Source: Lachnospiraceae bacterium
Lineage (GTDB): Bacteria > Bacillota > Clostridia > Lachnospirales > Lachnospiraceae
DNA: 64,000 nucleotides
NCBI GenBank assembly: GCA_017472325.1
Contig: JAFUQM010000026.1
Span: forward strand, 1-64,000
Direction of reading: 5' to 3'
The notes beneath the pieces were generated by a model. It had not been told where the DNA came from. It worked only from the letters and a program-made list of their open reading frames with translations, and searched no databases. The position numbers and the translations under genes are program-made. This document shows positions 1-8,887 of this stretch, in pieces; within the stretch, counting starts at the first letter, position 1; every line of letters begins with the position of its first letter.

Positions 1-320
1 GGATAAATACAACACAATTCATCGAACTTCTGACCTCTTTTAGCATACTCTTCCAGTACTTCTGCAATCACATCTGCTGTCGTTGCAAAATCATCAGAAG
101 TCTTCTCACTTCTGTAAAAAGGTACAGCGGCACCTGCCTGTTTTGCTATTTCTGCAATTTCCTCATCCTCTGTAGATACCATAACCTCATCAAACATACC
201 TGATGCAAATGCTGCTTCGATAGAATACTGTAAAATTGGCTTTCCTAAAAACAATCTGATGTTTTTTCTCGGTATTCTCTTACTGCCGCCTCTGGCTGTA
301 ATGACTGCAATTCTTCTCAT
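1..320 (-). CDS. pseF: Pseudaminic acid cytidylyltransferase, 3'-truncated by window edge
   Basis: Only the first 106 residues are in the window; the 3' end lies beyond base 1. The start is the ATG at 318-320. The N-terminus carries the nucleotide-binding signature of CMP-sugar synthetases (AVITARGGSKRIPRKNI, about residues 5-21), followed by an EDEEIAE stretch. Family knowledge: PseF activates pseudaminic acid with CTP to CMP-Pse, the donor for flagellin or capsule glycosylation. The gene follows pseC by 16 bp and is the third gene of a pseB-pseC-pseF unit. CMP-Neu5Ac or CMP-legionaminate synthetase is possible from sequence alone, but the PseB/PseC neighbours favour PseF. Confidence 0.85.
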   Translation of the reverse strand, partial: MRRIAVITARGGSKRIPRKNIRLFLGKPILQYSIEAAFASGMFDEVMVSTEDEEIAEIAKQAGAAVPFYRSEKTSDDFATTADVIAEVLEEYAKRGQKFDELCCIY

Positions 321-336
321 GCGCTCTTCACCTTTG

Positions 337-1530
337 CTATTTCCTACATGCTGCTACAATTTTCTTTACTGCTGTAATAACATCTTCCACATCTGTATCT
401 GACATTGCATAATAAAGCGGCAATGTCACCATTTCATCATACAACTTCTCCGCTTTCGGACAAAGTCCCTTTGGATAGCCTGCATTTTCATAATACGGAT
501 GTCTGTATACCGGAATATAATGCACATTACAGCATATATTCTCTGCACCCATTGCTTCAAAAAATGCTCTTCTATCAATGGTAAGCAAATCCGGTTTGAT
601 TCGTAAAATATATAAATGCCTTGTTGTATCAGATTCTGGAATCTCTTCCTGTACTGTCAATTCCGGTATCTCGCTAAATGCCTCGTTGTATCTGTCTACA
701 ATTTCTTTTCGTCTCTTTGTAAATCGTTCTAACTTATCCAACTGGCTGATAATGAGTGCCGCCTGAATATCTGTTATACGATAGTTAAAACCATAATCTA
801 TCTGTTCATGATACCACGGTCCATCGGATACATGCTGATATTCTGTCTCATTTTTTGTAATACCATGAGAACGATACAACAGGAGCTTTTGATAGTACTC
901 CTCACTATTGGTAAGCACCGCACCACCTTCCCCACCGGTCACTGTTTTGACAGGATGGAAACTGAAGGTCGTCATATCTGCAATGGAGCCAATGCCCTTT
1001 CCCTTATACTTTGTGCCAATCGAATGTGCACCATCCTCAATCAACACAAGATTCTTCTCTTTACATAAAGCTGTAAGTGCATCCAATTCCACTGCCTGTC
1101 CTGTAAAATCAACTGCTACGACTGCTTTGGTTTTCTCTGTTACTTTTGCCTCCACGTCTTTCGGGTCGATATTATATGTCTTTTCATTGATATCTGCAAA
1201 GACTGGTTTTGCACCGCAATATAAAGCACAATTAGCAGATGCCGCAAATGTAATCGGGGTGGTAATCACCTCATCACCTTTGTCAACACCTGCCGCCATA
1301 CATGCAATATGTAACGCTGCCGTTCCATTGCTGACTGCTACTGCATATTTTGCACCCGTCAGCTCGCACAATCTCTTTTCAAGTTCTGTAATCTTTGGAC
1401 CACAAGTAAGATAATCACTTTTTAACACATCAACAACCGCCTGAATGTCCGCATCATCAATGTACTGGTGTCCGTAATATAATTTTGTCTCCCTTACCGG
1501 AATACCACCGTGTATTGCTAGTTTTTCCAT
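337..1530 (-). CDS. pseC: UDP-4-amino-4,6-dideoxy-N-acetyl-beta-L-altrosamine transaminase PseC
   Basis: A 397-residue DegT/DnrJ/EryC1-type PLP aminotransferase. The PLP lysine is K195 in SFHPVKTVTGGEGG, and EDGAHS (165-170) supplies the cofactor-binding Asp. Family knowledge: PseC transaminates the 4-keto sugar made by PseB, the second step to pseudaminic acid. It lies 64 bp downstream of pseB and 16 bp before pseF, so the three are very probably co-transcribed. The start at 1530 follows an AAAGGGACG-type ribosome site that is rather distant. The length is normal for the family. The function is well supported by pseB adjacency; other sugar aminotransferases share the fold. Confidence 0.9.
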   Translation of the reverse strand: MEKLAIHGGIPVRETKLYYGHQYIDDADIQAVVDVLKSDYLTCGPKITELEKRLCELTGAKYAVAVSNGTAALHIACMAAGVDKGDEVITTPITFAASANCALYCGAKPVFADINEKTYNIDPKDVEAKVTEKTKAVVAVDFTGQAVELDALTALCKEKNLVLIEDGAHSIGTKYKGKGIGSIADMTTFSFHPVKTVTGGEGGAVLTNSEEYYQKLLLYRSHGITKNETEYQHVSDGPWYHEQIDYGFNYRITDIQAALIISQLDKLERFTKRRKEIVDRYNEAFSEIPELTVQEEIPESDTTRHLYILRIKPDLLTIDRRAFFEAMGAENICCNVHYIPVYRHPYYENAGYPKGLCPKAEKLYDEMVTLPLYYAMSDTDVEDVITAVKKIVAACRK

Positions 1531-1559
1531 AGCTTTATCGTCCCTTTCCTAGCATAATT

Positions 1560-1587
1560 GGGGACAACCTCATTTGAAGCAGTCCCC
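1560..1587 (-). other. Hairpin between pseB and pseC
   Basis: Six-base arms GGGGAC (1560-1565) and GTCCCC (1582-1587) enclose a 16-nt loop in the 64-bp gap between pseB and pseC. In the direction of pse transcription no T-run follows, so it is unlikely to terminate. An mRNA-stabilising or processing hairpin inside the operon is a guess. Confidence 0.4.
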
Positions 1588-1594
1588 GCAGTTT

Positions 1595-2590
1595 TTATTT
1601 TTCCAGTTCTACTGTTTTTAATAATTCTTTGATTTCTTCTACTGATAACCATTCTGTATTGTTGTCTGAGCTGTAAGAAAATCCATCTGGCACTTTTTTG
1701 CCTGTTGGTGTTGGTTTTCTGCTGTTGCTCCATACCATTTGTGGATATACAATAAAATGCTTGTCATATTCGTATGTTGTCATGGAATCCTCTACAGTTA
1801 CCATAATCTCATGCAATTTTTCTCCTTCACGAATACCAACTTCTGGCATATTACAGCCTGGCATCATTGCTTCTGCAAGATCTGTAATCTTGAAGGATGG
1901 GATTTTAGAGATAAATGTTTCTCCACCCTTAGCTTCCTCTAACGCCTTAATCACAAGTTCTACCCCCTGTGTCAGGCTAATCCAAAATCTTGTCATACGG
2001 TAATCTGTAATCGGAAGTTCTGTACCGCCGTTTTTGATAATGTTATTAAAAAATGGGATAACAGAACCACGACTTCCTGCTACATTACCATAACGAACGA
2101 TAGAAAAGTTAATATCTTTATCACCTGCATACGCATTGGCTGCGATAAACAATTTATCTGACACAAGTTTTGTACCACCGTATAAGTTAACTGGATTAAC
2201 CGCTTTATCCGTAGAAAGTGCAACAACTTTCTTTACATTAGAGTCCAGTGCTGCATCAATAATATTCTGCGCACCATGTATGTTTGTCTTAATTGCTTCC
2301 TGTGGATTGTATTCACATGCTGGAACCTGTTTCATTGCAGCTGCATGAATTACATAATCCACGCCTTCAAATGCTCTCTGCAATCTTTCCTTGTCCCTAA
2401 CATCACCAATAAAAAAACGAAGTTTGTCCACATGGTCTTTGAATTCATTTGCCATCATCCACTGTTTAAATTCATCTCTGGAATAAATGATAATTTTCTT
2501 TGGCTCATAATGCTCTAATACATATTTCGTAAAGCATTTTCCAAAAGAACCTGTTCCACCTGTAATTAAGATTGTTTTATTATTTAACAT
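1595..2590 (-). CDS. pseB: UDP-N-acetylglucosamine 4,6-dehydratase (inverting) PseB
   Basis: A 331-residue extended SDR enzyme. The Rossmann motif GGTGSFG is at 11-17 and the family-typical MKQVPACEYNP at 86-96. The catalytic set is D128, K129 and Y137 with K141 (STDKAVNPVNLYGGTK). Family knowledge: it dehydrates UDP-GlcNAc with C5 inversion, committing it to pseudaminic acid. The start at 2590 has a strong AGGAGG site 7 nt upstream. It is the first gene of the pse unit and has its own sigma-A-like promoter (2623-2651). FlaA1-type naming would be equivalent. Confidence 0.93.
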   Translation of the reverse strand: MLNNKTILITGGTGSFGKCFTKYVLEHYEPKKIIIYSRDEFKQWMMANEFKDHVDKLRFFIGDVRDKERLQRAFEGVDYVIHAAAMKQVPACEYNPQEAIKTNIHGAQNIIDAALDSNVKKVVALSTDKAVNPVNLYGGTKLVSDKLFIAANAYAGDKDINFSIVRYGNVAGSRGSVIPFFNNIIKNGGTELPITDYRMTRFWISLTQGVELVIKALEEAKGGETFISKIPSFKITDLAEAMMPGCNMPEVGIREGEKLHEIMVTVEDSMTTYEYDKHFIVYPQMVWSNSRKPTPTGKKVPDGFSYSSDNNTEWLSVEEIKELLKTVELEK

Positions 2591-2622
2591 GAGTCTTCCT
2601 CCTACATTCTCTAAAACAATTT

Positions 2623-2651
2623 ATTTTATCATATTTTTCTATGAAATACAA
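2623..2651 (-). promoter_or_regulatory. Sigma-A-like promoter of pseBCF
   Basis: On the minus strand, TTGTAT (2646-2651) and TAAAAT (2623-2628) are separated by 17 bp. They lie 33 bp upstream of the pseB start. The 23-bp tandem repeat begins 5 bp upstream of the -35 box. Confidence 0.55.
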
Positions 2652-2655
2652 TTAT

Positions 2656-2701
2656 TTCCAACACGATACGCTGCTGTATTCCAACACGATACGCTACTGT
2701 A
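2656..2701. repeat. 23-bp direct tandem repeat upstream of pseB promoter
   Basis: Two head-to-tail 23-bp units (2656-2678 and 2679-2701), each starting TTCCAACACGATACGCT, differ at one base (GCTGTA versus ACTGTA at the end). A third, decayed unit starting TTCCAAAACATGCGCC follows from 2702. The array abuts the pseB -35 box. The position suits a regulator-binding array, but no regulator can be named. Confidence 0.85.
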
Positions 2702-2755
2702 TTCCAAAACATGCGCCTGTTCACCTGCAATTGCAGCAACTATAAACACTTCATA

Positions 2756-3778
2756 CTACTTACCATAACGTATTCTACGATACGTCTGCAAGGCTTTATA
2801 GTACACCACAAATAAAACCGGGGATTTCATATGCAGATTTATTAGTTTCTTCTGCTCTGCATCATATTTTTGTCCATAATATGGATTTTCTCGAAATGCT
2901 GGAAATTCCCGCTTCATACCGTCTGCCATTTTTCGTAGAAATGCCATTCTAATACGTTTTACACCAACCATATACGTAAATAAGGTGTTCACGTAGTACA
3001 ATTCGGTAAATCTGTCTTCGAGTTCAGTGTGATACTTTTCATAGAATCCATACTTTTTACACTCATTTACAAGCATCATTGCCGCAGTTAGCCTGTCCTC
3101 ACACTTTTGCTCACTAATATGATGTACCGTAGAACCTTCAAACTGATAATAATAGTAAAGCGGCTCCTCAATCCATTCAAAATGCTTAAAATGTAACATC
3201 CAGATTGGCGCTGCACAGTTATCTTCATAAAAAATTTCTTCTGGAAAATGCAGGTTATGTTCATCAATCACTGACTTTTTATATACTTTGATTACCATAC
3301 TTCCTGGTTTTCTCATAAGCAATTTATATTTTTCTTCATCTAACACGCCTGTCTGCTCTTTTGTATTATTATGCACAATTTTACCAAGTGCCATACTGTG
3401 TTCATGTACAAGGTGATAATCGCATCCAACCACATCCGCACCCGTTTCTTCTGCTTTCCCAATCAGCTTTTCATACATATTAGGCGCAATCCAGTCATCA
3501 CTATCGATAAATCCAATCCATTCACCCTTTGCCAGCGCAATGCCTATATTTCTGGCACCGCCCTGCTTTTTATTTTTAGGAGAATGCACTGCCTTAACAA
3601 TATCAGGATGCTTTTTTTCATATTGCCGTAAAATTTCATAGGAATTGTCCGTCGAACAATCATCCACTGCGATAATCTCAAAATCCCGTATTGTCTGAGC
3701 AAGCAAGGAATCCATACAATAATTCAATTTACCGTCTGCTGCCATATTATAAACAGGCACAACAATACTTAGCTTCAT
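2756..3778 (-). CDS. Family 2 glycosyltransferase
   Basis: A 340-residue GT-A fold enzyme: SIVVPVYN at the N-terminus, VDDCSTDNS for nucleotide binding, GGARNIGIALAKGEWIGFID and the DSDD metal motif near residue 94. The C-terminal part (EDNCAAP, then RFTELYYVNTLFTYMVG) is typical of capsule GT2 enzymes that attach sugars to a lipid-linked oligosaccharide. It is the last gene of the long glycan operon, 21 bp after the ABC flippase. Donor and acceptor cannot be deduced. Confidence 0.85.
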   Translation of the reverse strand: MKLSIVVPVYNMAADGKLNYCMDSLLAQTIRDFEIIAVDDCSTDNSYEILRQYEKKHPDIVKAVHSPKNKKQGGARNIGIALAKGEWIGFIDSDDWIAPNMYEKLIGKAEETGADVVGCDYHLVHEHSMALGKIVHNNTKEQTGVLDEEKYKLLMRKPGSMVIKVYKKSVIDEHNLHFPEEIFYEDNCAAPIWMLHFKHFEWIEEPLYYYYQFEGSTVHHISEQKCEDRLTAAMMLVNECKKYGFYEKYHTELEDRFTELYYVNTLFTYMVGVKRIRMAFLRKMADGMKREFPAFRENPYYGQKYDAEQKKLINLHMKSPVLFVVYYKALQTYRRIRYGK

Positions 3779-3799
3779 AACGTCTACTCTCTTACTTTC

Positions 3800-5536
3800 C
3801 TAGCGTTCTCTTGCAATTTTTCCATTTTCCACACGATATACCATGTCGCATTTTTCAATCGTCTGTAATCTATGCGCAATAATAACAAGTGTTTTTTTAC
3901 CATGAAGTCTATTAATAGACTCCATAATTGCAGCTTCAGTATCGTTATCCAATGCCGAAGTTGCTTCATCCAGAATCAGCACTTCCGGATCATTATACAA
4001 TGCTCTCGCAATACCAATACGCTGTCTTTGTCCACCCGACAAACGGATACCTCTTTCTCCGATTCCTGTATGAACTCCTTCTGGTAATGTTTTTACAAAT
4101 TCATCAAGCTGTGCTTCTTTTAGTGCATACCAGAGTTTTTCATCATCAATTTCATTTTCCGGAACACCAAATGCCACATTTTTACGAATATCATCATCCA
4201 GAAGATAAATCATCTGCGGAATGTAACCAACATTTTTCAGCCAGGCTCTGTAATGCTCCATGACATTTACACCATCAGCACATACTTTACCACCCTGAAT
4301 GTCAAGCAATCCTAGTAAAATATCAACAATCGTAGTCTTTCCTGCACCAGAACCGCCCACAATACCGATGGCATTACCAACCGGAATGTGCATATCTGCT
4401 TTATCAAAAATCAGTTTATCCGTATTTGGATACGCATATGTGATATGTTCTAACGTAATCTCTTTTGCTACTGGCAGCTTCTTTTCTGCCTCCTTCGCAT
4501 ACGACATATCCACATTATCATCACTAATCTCCTCTACAAGATTATCACTGACATTCATAAAGAACGGCTCGTAATAAGCCATCTGCGTTAACTGATTGTT
4601 AATACGACTTGCAGAAGGCATCAGTCTGACCGCAGCAACTGCAAACGCTGATAAAGACGGCAACATAGAAGCAAGTTCCTGTCCACTTACCACAAGATAG
4701 AGCATGTACACTACCATACCTGCAATGCAGACCGTTTCAATTAAAAGCTTTGGTGCATTGCTATACATCCCAAAACGCTCCATTGCCTTTACATAGCCAT
4801 ATCCACGTTTTAAATATTCATCGATAAAATACTTTTCTTTACCAATAATTTTGATTTCTTTAATTCCACCAACCGTTTGAGAAAGCCATTGGTATATCTG
4901 GCTTGCATAATCCTGATTTTCTTTTCCTGTTTTTTTCATAATCGGTTTGATAATCATCTTAATAATCACAAGTGTCAAAATCAGAATCCCGGCAATGATA
5001 ATTGTCATCTTGGAATCAATTAAGAAAATGGCAACACCTAAAGATACAAACACAATTACCTCAGAAGTCACCTGCAACAGTGATAAAATCAAAGCAAACA
5101 TATTCGTTACATCCGCTGCAATTGTTCTTTGAATTGTCGCAGTCTCCGCATTCAGATAAAATTCATACCCCTGCTTCATAAAATGACGCAGCATTCTTTC
5201 CTGTGTTGAAAACTGATTGCTGTAAACAAAACGGTACATCAATTTTTGCTGCATAAACAAAAACAGGTTTTTAAAAACAAATGCAAATACCAGTCCAACC
5301 AGTACAAGAATAATAAATTGTGTATAATTATCCAGATTCATGGCATGGTATATCGTTGACACTAAGCCATCACCATTCACTGCATCCGCATCTACAACTG
5401 CCTCAATGAGCGGATACACAAGCCCAATACTCGCTGTTTCCAAAACCGCACCTATAACCATCATAATCACAAGCAAAAGCATCGTCCTTTTTTGCTTTTT
5501 ATCCATCAATACCATTAACTTCTTTAGAATTTTCAT
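3800..5536 (-). CDS. ABC exporter, PglK-like lipid-linked oligosaccharide flippase
   Basis: A 578-residue half-transporter: six membrane segments in about residues 18-320, then an ATPase domain with Walker A GGSGAGKT (394-401), signature LSGGQ (499-503) and Walker B VLILDEA (519-525). The segment AVAAVRLMPSASRI (300-311) resembles the end of the membrane domain in PglK-type flippases. Family knowledge: PglK moves undecaprenyl-PP-oligosaccharides across the membrane. No Wzx-type flippase lies in this locus, so this protein probably fills that role (inference). The start at 5536 follows GGAGGAGAT closely. A lipid or drug exporter of the MsbA type is the alternative. Confidence 0.8.
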   Translation of the reverse strand: MKILKKLMVLMDKKQKRTMLLLVIMMVIGAVLETASIGLVYPLIEAVVDADAVNGDGLVSTIYHAMNLDNYTQFIILVLVGLVFAFVFKNLFLFMQQKLMYRFVYSNQFSTQERMLRHFMKQGYEFYLNAETATIQRTIAADVTNMFALILSLLQVTSEVIVFVSLGVAIFLIDSKMTIIIAGILILTLVIIKMIIKPIMKKTGKENQDYASQIYQWLSQTVGGIKEIKIIGKEKYFIDEYLKRGYGYVKAMERFGMYSNAPKLLIETVCIAGMVVYMLYLVVSGQELASMLPSLSAFAVAAVRLMPSASRINNQLTQMAYYEPFFMNVSDNLVEEISDDNVDMSYAKEAEKKLPVAKEITLEHITYAYPNTDKLIFDKADMHIPVGNAIGIVGGSGAGKTTIVDILLGLLDIQGGKVCADGVNVMEHYRAWLKNVGYIPQMIYLLDDDIRKNVAFGVPENEIDDEKLWYALKEAQLDEFVKTLPEGVHTGIGERGIRLSGGQRQRIGIARALYNDPEVLILDEATSALDNDTEAAIMESINRLHGKKTLVIIAHRLQTIEKCDMVYRVENGKIARER

Positions 5537-5584
5537 GTATCTCCTCCATGCGGCATGCTTCTTACGTATGTCCGCTTCGCATTT

Positions 5585-6664
5585 TTAAATCTGTGAATTG
5601 TAATTATGCAGTTCTGGATCCTCATAGGCATCCCAGAAACTCTGTCCAAGAACGATTTTCTCATCCACGAAATCAATCGTATCAATTGCTGTCGTCACAA
5701 TAGTAATTGCCTTCTTAAAGTGAATACCTTCAATAAAATTGAGTACTTCAATCGGGAATTTCCCTTCAATTACTGTACAATCAGGGCGTAGCGCCTTATA
5801 ATCCATATTTTCTCTCGGATGTGGCTTTATCACAACATGATAGCCTTCGCAATAATCTCTGATTATATCATGGCATATCTGTTTGCGAATCTCCGGATCC
5901 TGCGGATGTGGTTGTGGTAAAAACAACACGCATCCACCTTTTCCTTTCTCTCCAAGCGAAGCAATCACTTCGTCCGCATTCGGCATAAATACTTTTAAAA
6001 TTACCTTTTTCTGTTCATCTGTCAGCTTCATTTCCAAAGGTTTTCTCGGCACTTCAATATATTTATGATAATCGTACTTTAAGCACGATCTATCATTGAT
6101 TTCCATGTCAAGGCAATATTTCCCATAGCCGTTCTGTATGAAAAGTATATTTTTCGATGCCAGAAATGCTTTCAGTTCAAAATGCCCTCTATTCTCATAT
6201 CTTGCACCATCCAGATATTTCAAACAGTCCAGTCCATCCTCCAGCGCATGATAATATATTTTCTTATAGCTTAAATAATATCCAATCGGATCCCAGTCAC
6301 AATATACATAAATATCTTTGTAACGTTTAAAATCAATATCAATATATGGTTCCAACATTTTCGGGAATTTCTTCGTAAAAATAATACGATTTATCATATG
6401 CCATACAACATTGTTATGAGAAGCTGTATACTTAGCAAGCTCAGGAAACTCCGTATGCTTTTTTTCAATCAGTGTATACACCTTCCGAAACATACCGCAC
6501 TGCTCGAGTCGTTCCTTCAGATTGCCAAAATCGGTCGACAAGGTGCTTAATGCAATTTCTGCCTGTCCCCATTTTTCTTCCGGCAGGTCATATTCTTTTA
6601 ACAGCGTCACATATACATGATAAAATGTGTGACATACATAAATGCGTTCTCTATCCTGATTCAT
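5585..6664 (-). CDS. Polysialyltransferase-like (GT52-type) glycosyltransferase
   Basis: A 359-residue soluble protein with a GT-B-like layout. The N-terminus RIYVCHTFYHVYVTLLK matches the opening of bacterial sialyl/polysialyltransferase-like enzymes. YYHALEDGLDCL marks the domain middle. FLPQPHPQDPE and YHVVIKPHPRENMDY (the HP motif region) mark the C-terminal half. Family knowledge: such enzymes use CMP-nonulosonates. The only nonulosonate pathway in this window is pseudaminic acid, so a pseudaminyltransferase role is a reasonable inference. It lies 48 bp before the ABC flippase and 42 bp after a GT8-like gene. The family assignment is by eye. Confidence 0.65.
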   Translation of the reverse strand: MNQDRERIYVCHTFYHVYVTLLKEYDLPEEKWGQAEIALSTLSTDFGNLKERLEQCGMFRKVYTLIEKKHTEFPELAKYTASHNNVVWHMINRIIFTKKFPKMLEPYIDIDFKRYKDIYVYCDWDPIGYYLSYKKIYYHALEDGLDCLKYLDGARYENRGHFELKAFLASKNILFIQNGYGKYCLDMEINDRSCLKYDYHKYIEVPRKPLEMKLTDEQKKVILKVFMPNADEVIASLGEKGKGGCVLFLPQPHPQDPEIRKQICHDIIRDYCEGYHVVIKPHPRENMDYKALRPDCTVIEGKFPIEVLNFIEGIHFKKAITIVTTAIDTIDFVDEKIVLGQSFWDAYEDPELHNYNSQI

Positions 6665-6706
6665 TTTTGTACCTTTCCAGCGTTTCTACGCAGTATTATA
6701 CCCTGT

Positions 6707-7657
6707 CTAGTTCATCCATTTTCTTATTTTTATATGAATTTTATTTGCCAGCAAATACCCGTTTCTTGGTCTCTTTGCTTTTACGATACCCGTCATTTTA
6801 GCACATTTCTCTGCTTCTGGGAAGCAATTATGCTTCTGATAGTAATGATAAAGCCGCAACATACCTGTATCTTTTTCACTTGGCAGATGCCAGATACATA
6901 CAGGATTGGCCACTGTATTCGTGCTAATCAAATAAAAATCCTCTGTCCAATATCGAAAAATATACGGCGAAGCATTTATAACATTCGTTATTTTATGTGC
7001 CGCTACCGAAAGAATAAATTCATCTCCAGCATGCTCAAATACTTCAAAACCGCTTTTTTTAACATCTTCATAAATCTGCATACAGACATTCATATACTCT
7101 ATCAGCGCTTCACGCCTTCCGCAGACATATTCACCGCCAATGTGCGTAATACTTCCCTTCTTTGTCTGATACAGCTTATGATACGCATCTGTAATTGCCC
7201 ATCTGTCAGGGTGGCTGTAACTATGCCCTACTTCAAATAGCATAATCCCCTCATCCGCTTCCTGCCACATATCCGTATACGGATGCATCGTCACTGTATC
7301 AGCATCCAATAGCACAATATGTTCATATGCCATATGTTTCACCACATAATCAAGTGCGCACAACTTAAAAAATGCCAATGACCACACAAACTGTTTTGGC
7401 ATGACAAATGTTTCAAACGGAATTATCTTCACAAGAATGTCATGTGCAGCAAACAATTCTTCATACTGCCTAGGCAATGCTACATTCGTTACCAGCATAA
7501 CATCATCCTCTGGATTGTGCAGTTTCGCAGATTTTAGCGAAACAAATATATTCTTCATATAAAGTTCTAACACGCCTGCGTCTGCTTTTCCGCCTAGCTG
7601 CATGGAAGTCGCATAATCTTCCTTGCAGGCAAATGCATTCATAATCAAATTTTTCAT
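6707..7657 (-). CDS. Glycosyltransferase, GT8/glycogenin-like
   Basis: About 316 residues. HIVLLDADTVTMHPYTDMW contains the DxD metal motif of retaining GT-A enzymes, preceded by FVMPKQFVWSLAFFKLCALD and followed by IGGEYVCGRREAL. There are two adjacent ATGs (7660 and 7657). The GGAGG site is only 2 nt from the first and 5 nt from the second, so 7657 is preferred. It lies in the glycan operon between a GT4 gene and the polysialyltransferase-like gene. The specificity is unknown. Confidence 0.72.
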   Translation of the reverse strand: MKNLIMNAFACKEDYATSMQLGGKADAGVLELYMKNIFVSLKSAKLHNPEDDVMLVTNVALPRQYEELFAAHDILVKIIPFETFVMPKQFVWSLAFFKLCALDYVVKHMAYEHIVLLDADTVTMHPYTDMWQEADEGIMLFEVGHSYSHPDRWAITDAYHKLYQTKKGSITHIGGEYVCGRREALIEYMNVCMQIYEDVKKSGFEVFEHAGDEFILSVAAHKITNVINASPYIFRYWTEDFYLISTNTVANPVCIWHLPSEKDTGMLRLYHYYQKHNCFPEAEKCAKMTGIVKAKRPRNGYLLANKIHIKIRKWMN

Positions 7658-7697
7658 CATTACCTCCGCTCCACGGCACTAACATCCCAAAAGCACA

Positions 7698-8882
7698 TTA
7701 CTTCTTCTGTTTCATACTCCGATATGCTCTCCACGGCGGCAACACCTCTGCCACACTACAAGGTCCCTTATCTGCCATGACAAATTCTCCTTGCAAAAGT
7801 TTCACACACATCTCATATAAAACATTGGCTGCATTATCCGCATTCCACGTCTGTGCAATGGTTTCATACGCCTCTGCTCCAAGCTGCCGACACAGTTTTT
7901 CATCCTTGACAAGTTTTTCTACACACTGTAAAAATTCTTGCTTATTTCCATTTTTATAAATCAATCCATTTATGCCATCCCGAATCAAAAACGGTACCGC
8001 ACCAATCGCATGGTTTGCCACTACTGCACACCCACTGTTCATCGATTCATTTAAAACCGCACCCCAGCCTTCTAAATGATTGCTTGTAAACAGAAAAATG
8101 TCAGCTTGTTCCATAAACTGGCGTACCTTCTCCGGTTTCATAAATCCTTCTAGCGTAATAACCTCTTCTAGCTGCTTTTCTTTGATTTGTGCCTGGATCT
8201 TTTCTTTTTCCTGCCCATCACCAATCATTGTCATCCCAAAAGCATATCCTTTTTCTTTCAGATACTGCGCTGCTGCTACCGCATATTCCGGATGTTTCAG
8301 TTCCATAAATCTGCCTGCCCATAAAATATGTACAGGCTTATTCTCTGACCGCTTCCCTGCCATGAGAGTCTTTATATCGTATGGGATAAACTTAGGAAAA
8401 TATCCCCATTTCATCTTTTTATGCGGATATGCTTTCACAATTTGAAAGTCAGACGCCACATATCCACCACTACATAACAAATACACGCTTTTGCCACGGT
8501 ATTGTGTATGATCCTTATATTTGCGAATCAAACCTCTTGGTGAGATAGCTTTCCACTGTCCTTCACGATACAGTCTTTCACTATATCGAATCGTTATTTT
8601 ATCTGTCTGCAATCTCGGTTTGATTACACTTTCATTCTCTGTTCCTCCACAGATTACGATATCACTATCTAATAACAGTGCATCACAAAAATCCTTATGC
8701 TCATAATAACAATATACATACGGAATTGTCCGGATATCCACTGCCCAACCCATGCGGACCCGTTCCTCTTCCATTGGCTCAGTCTGGATAAAACAATAAT
8801 CACTGCCTAGTTTTTTTACCATTGCCTCAGAAAAAGGAATCTGATGATGATTAATATAATTTGAAATAAATGTGATTTTCAT
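7698..8882 (-). CDS. Family 4 glycosyltransferase
   Basis: A 394-residue GT-B enzyme: KITFISNYINHHQIPF at the N-terminus, ILWAGRFMELKHPEYAV in the Rossmann C-domain, and FLFTSNHLEGWGAVLNESMNSG with the E(x7)E-type donor-binding motif of GT4. Its start follows the upstream GT4 stop by 5 bp, so translation is probably coupled; a GGAG sits 11 nt upstream. It has no signal or membrane segment and is expected on the cytoplasmic face. Sugar specificity cannot be read. Confidence 0.85.
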   Translation of the reverse strand: MKITFISNYINHHQIPFSEAMVKKLGSDYCFIQTEPMEEERVRMGWAVDIRTIPYVYCYYEHKDFCDALLLDSDIVICGGTENESVIKPRLQTDKITIRYSERLYREGQWKAISPRGLIRKYKDHTQYRGKSVYLLCSGGYVASDFQIVKAYPHKKMKWGYFPKFIPYDIKTLMAGKRSENKPVHILWAGRFMELKHPEYAVAAAQYLKEKGYAFGMTMIGDGQEKEKIQAQIKEKQLEEVITLEGFMKPEKVRQFMEQADIFLFTSNHLEGWGAVLNESMNSGCAVVANHAIGAVPFLIRDGINGLIYKNGNKQEFLQCVEKLVKDEKLCRQLGAEAYETIAQTWNADNAANVLYEMCVKLLQGEFVMADKGPCSVAEVLPPWRAYRSMKQKK

Positions 8883-8887
8883 CAGTT

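Noticed and set aside
908-1414. 168-codon open frame on the plus strand
   Set aside because: Antisense shadow of pseC; no start signal or homology recognisable.
1560-1602. Hairpin followed by T-rich DNA as a plus-strand terminator
   Set aside because: No plus-strand gene lies upstream of it; on the minus strand no T-run follows.
3784-3969. Short open frame at the end of the ABC flippase gene
   Set aside because: Lies in another frame of the ATPase domain, without a ribosome site.
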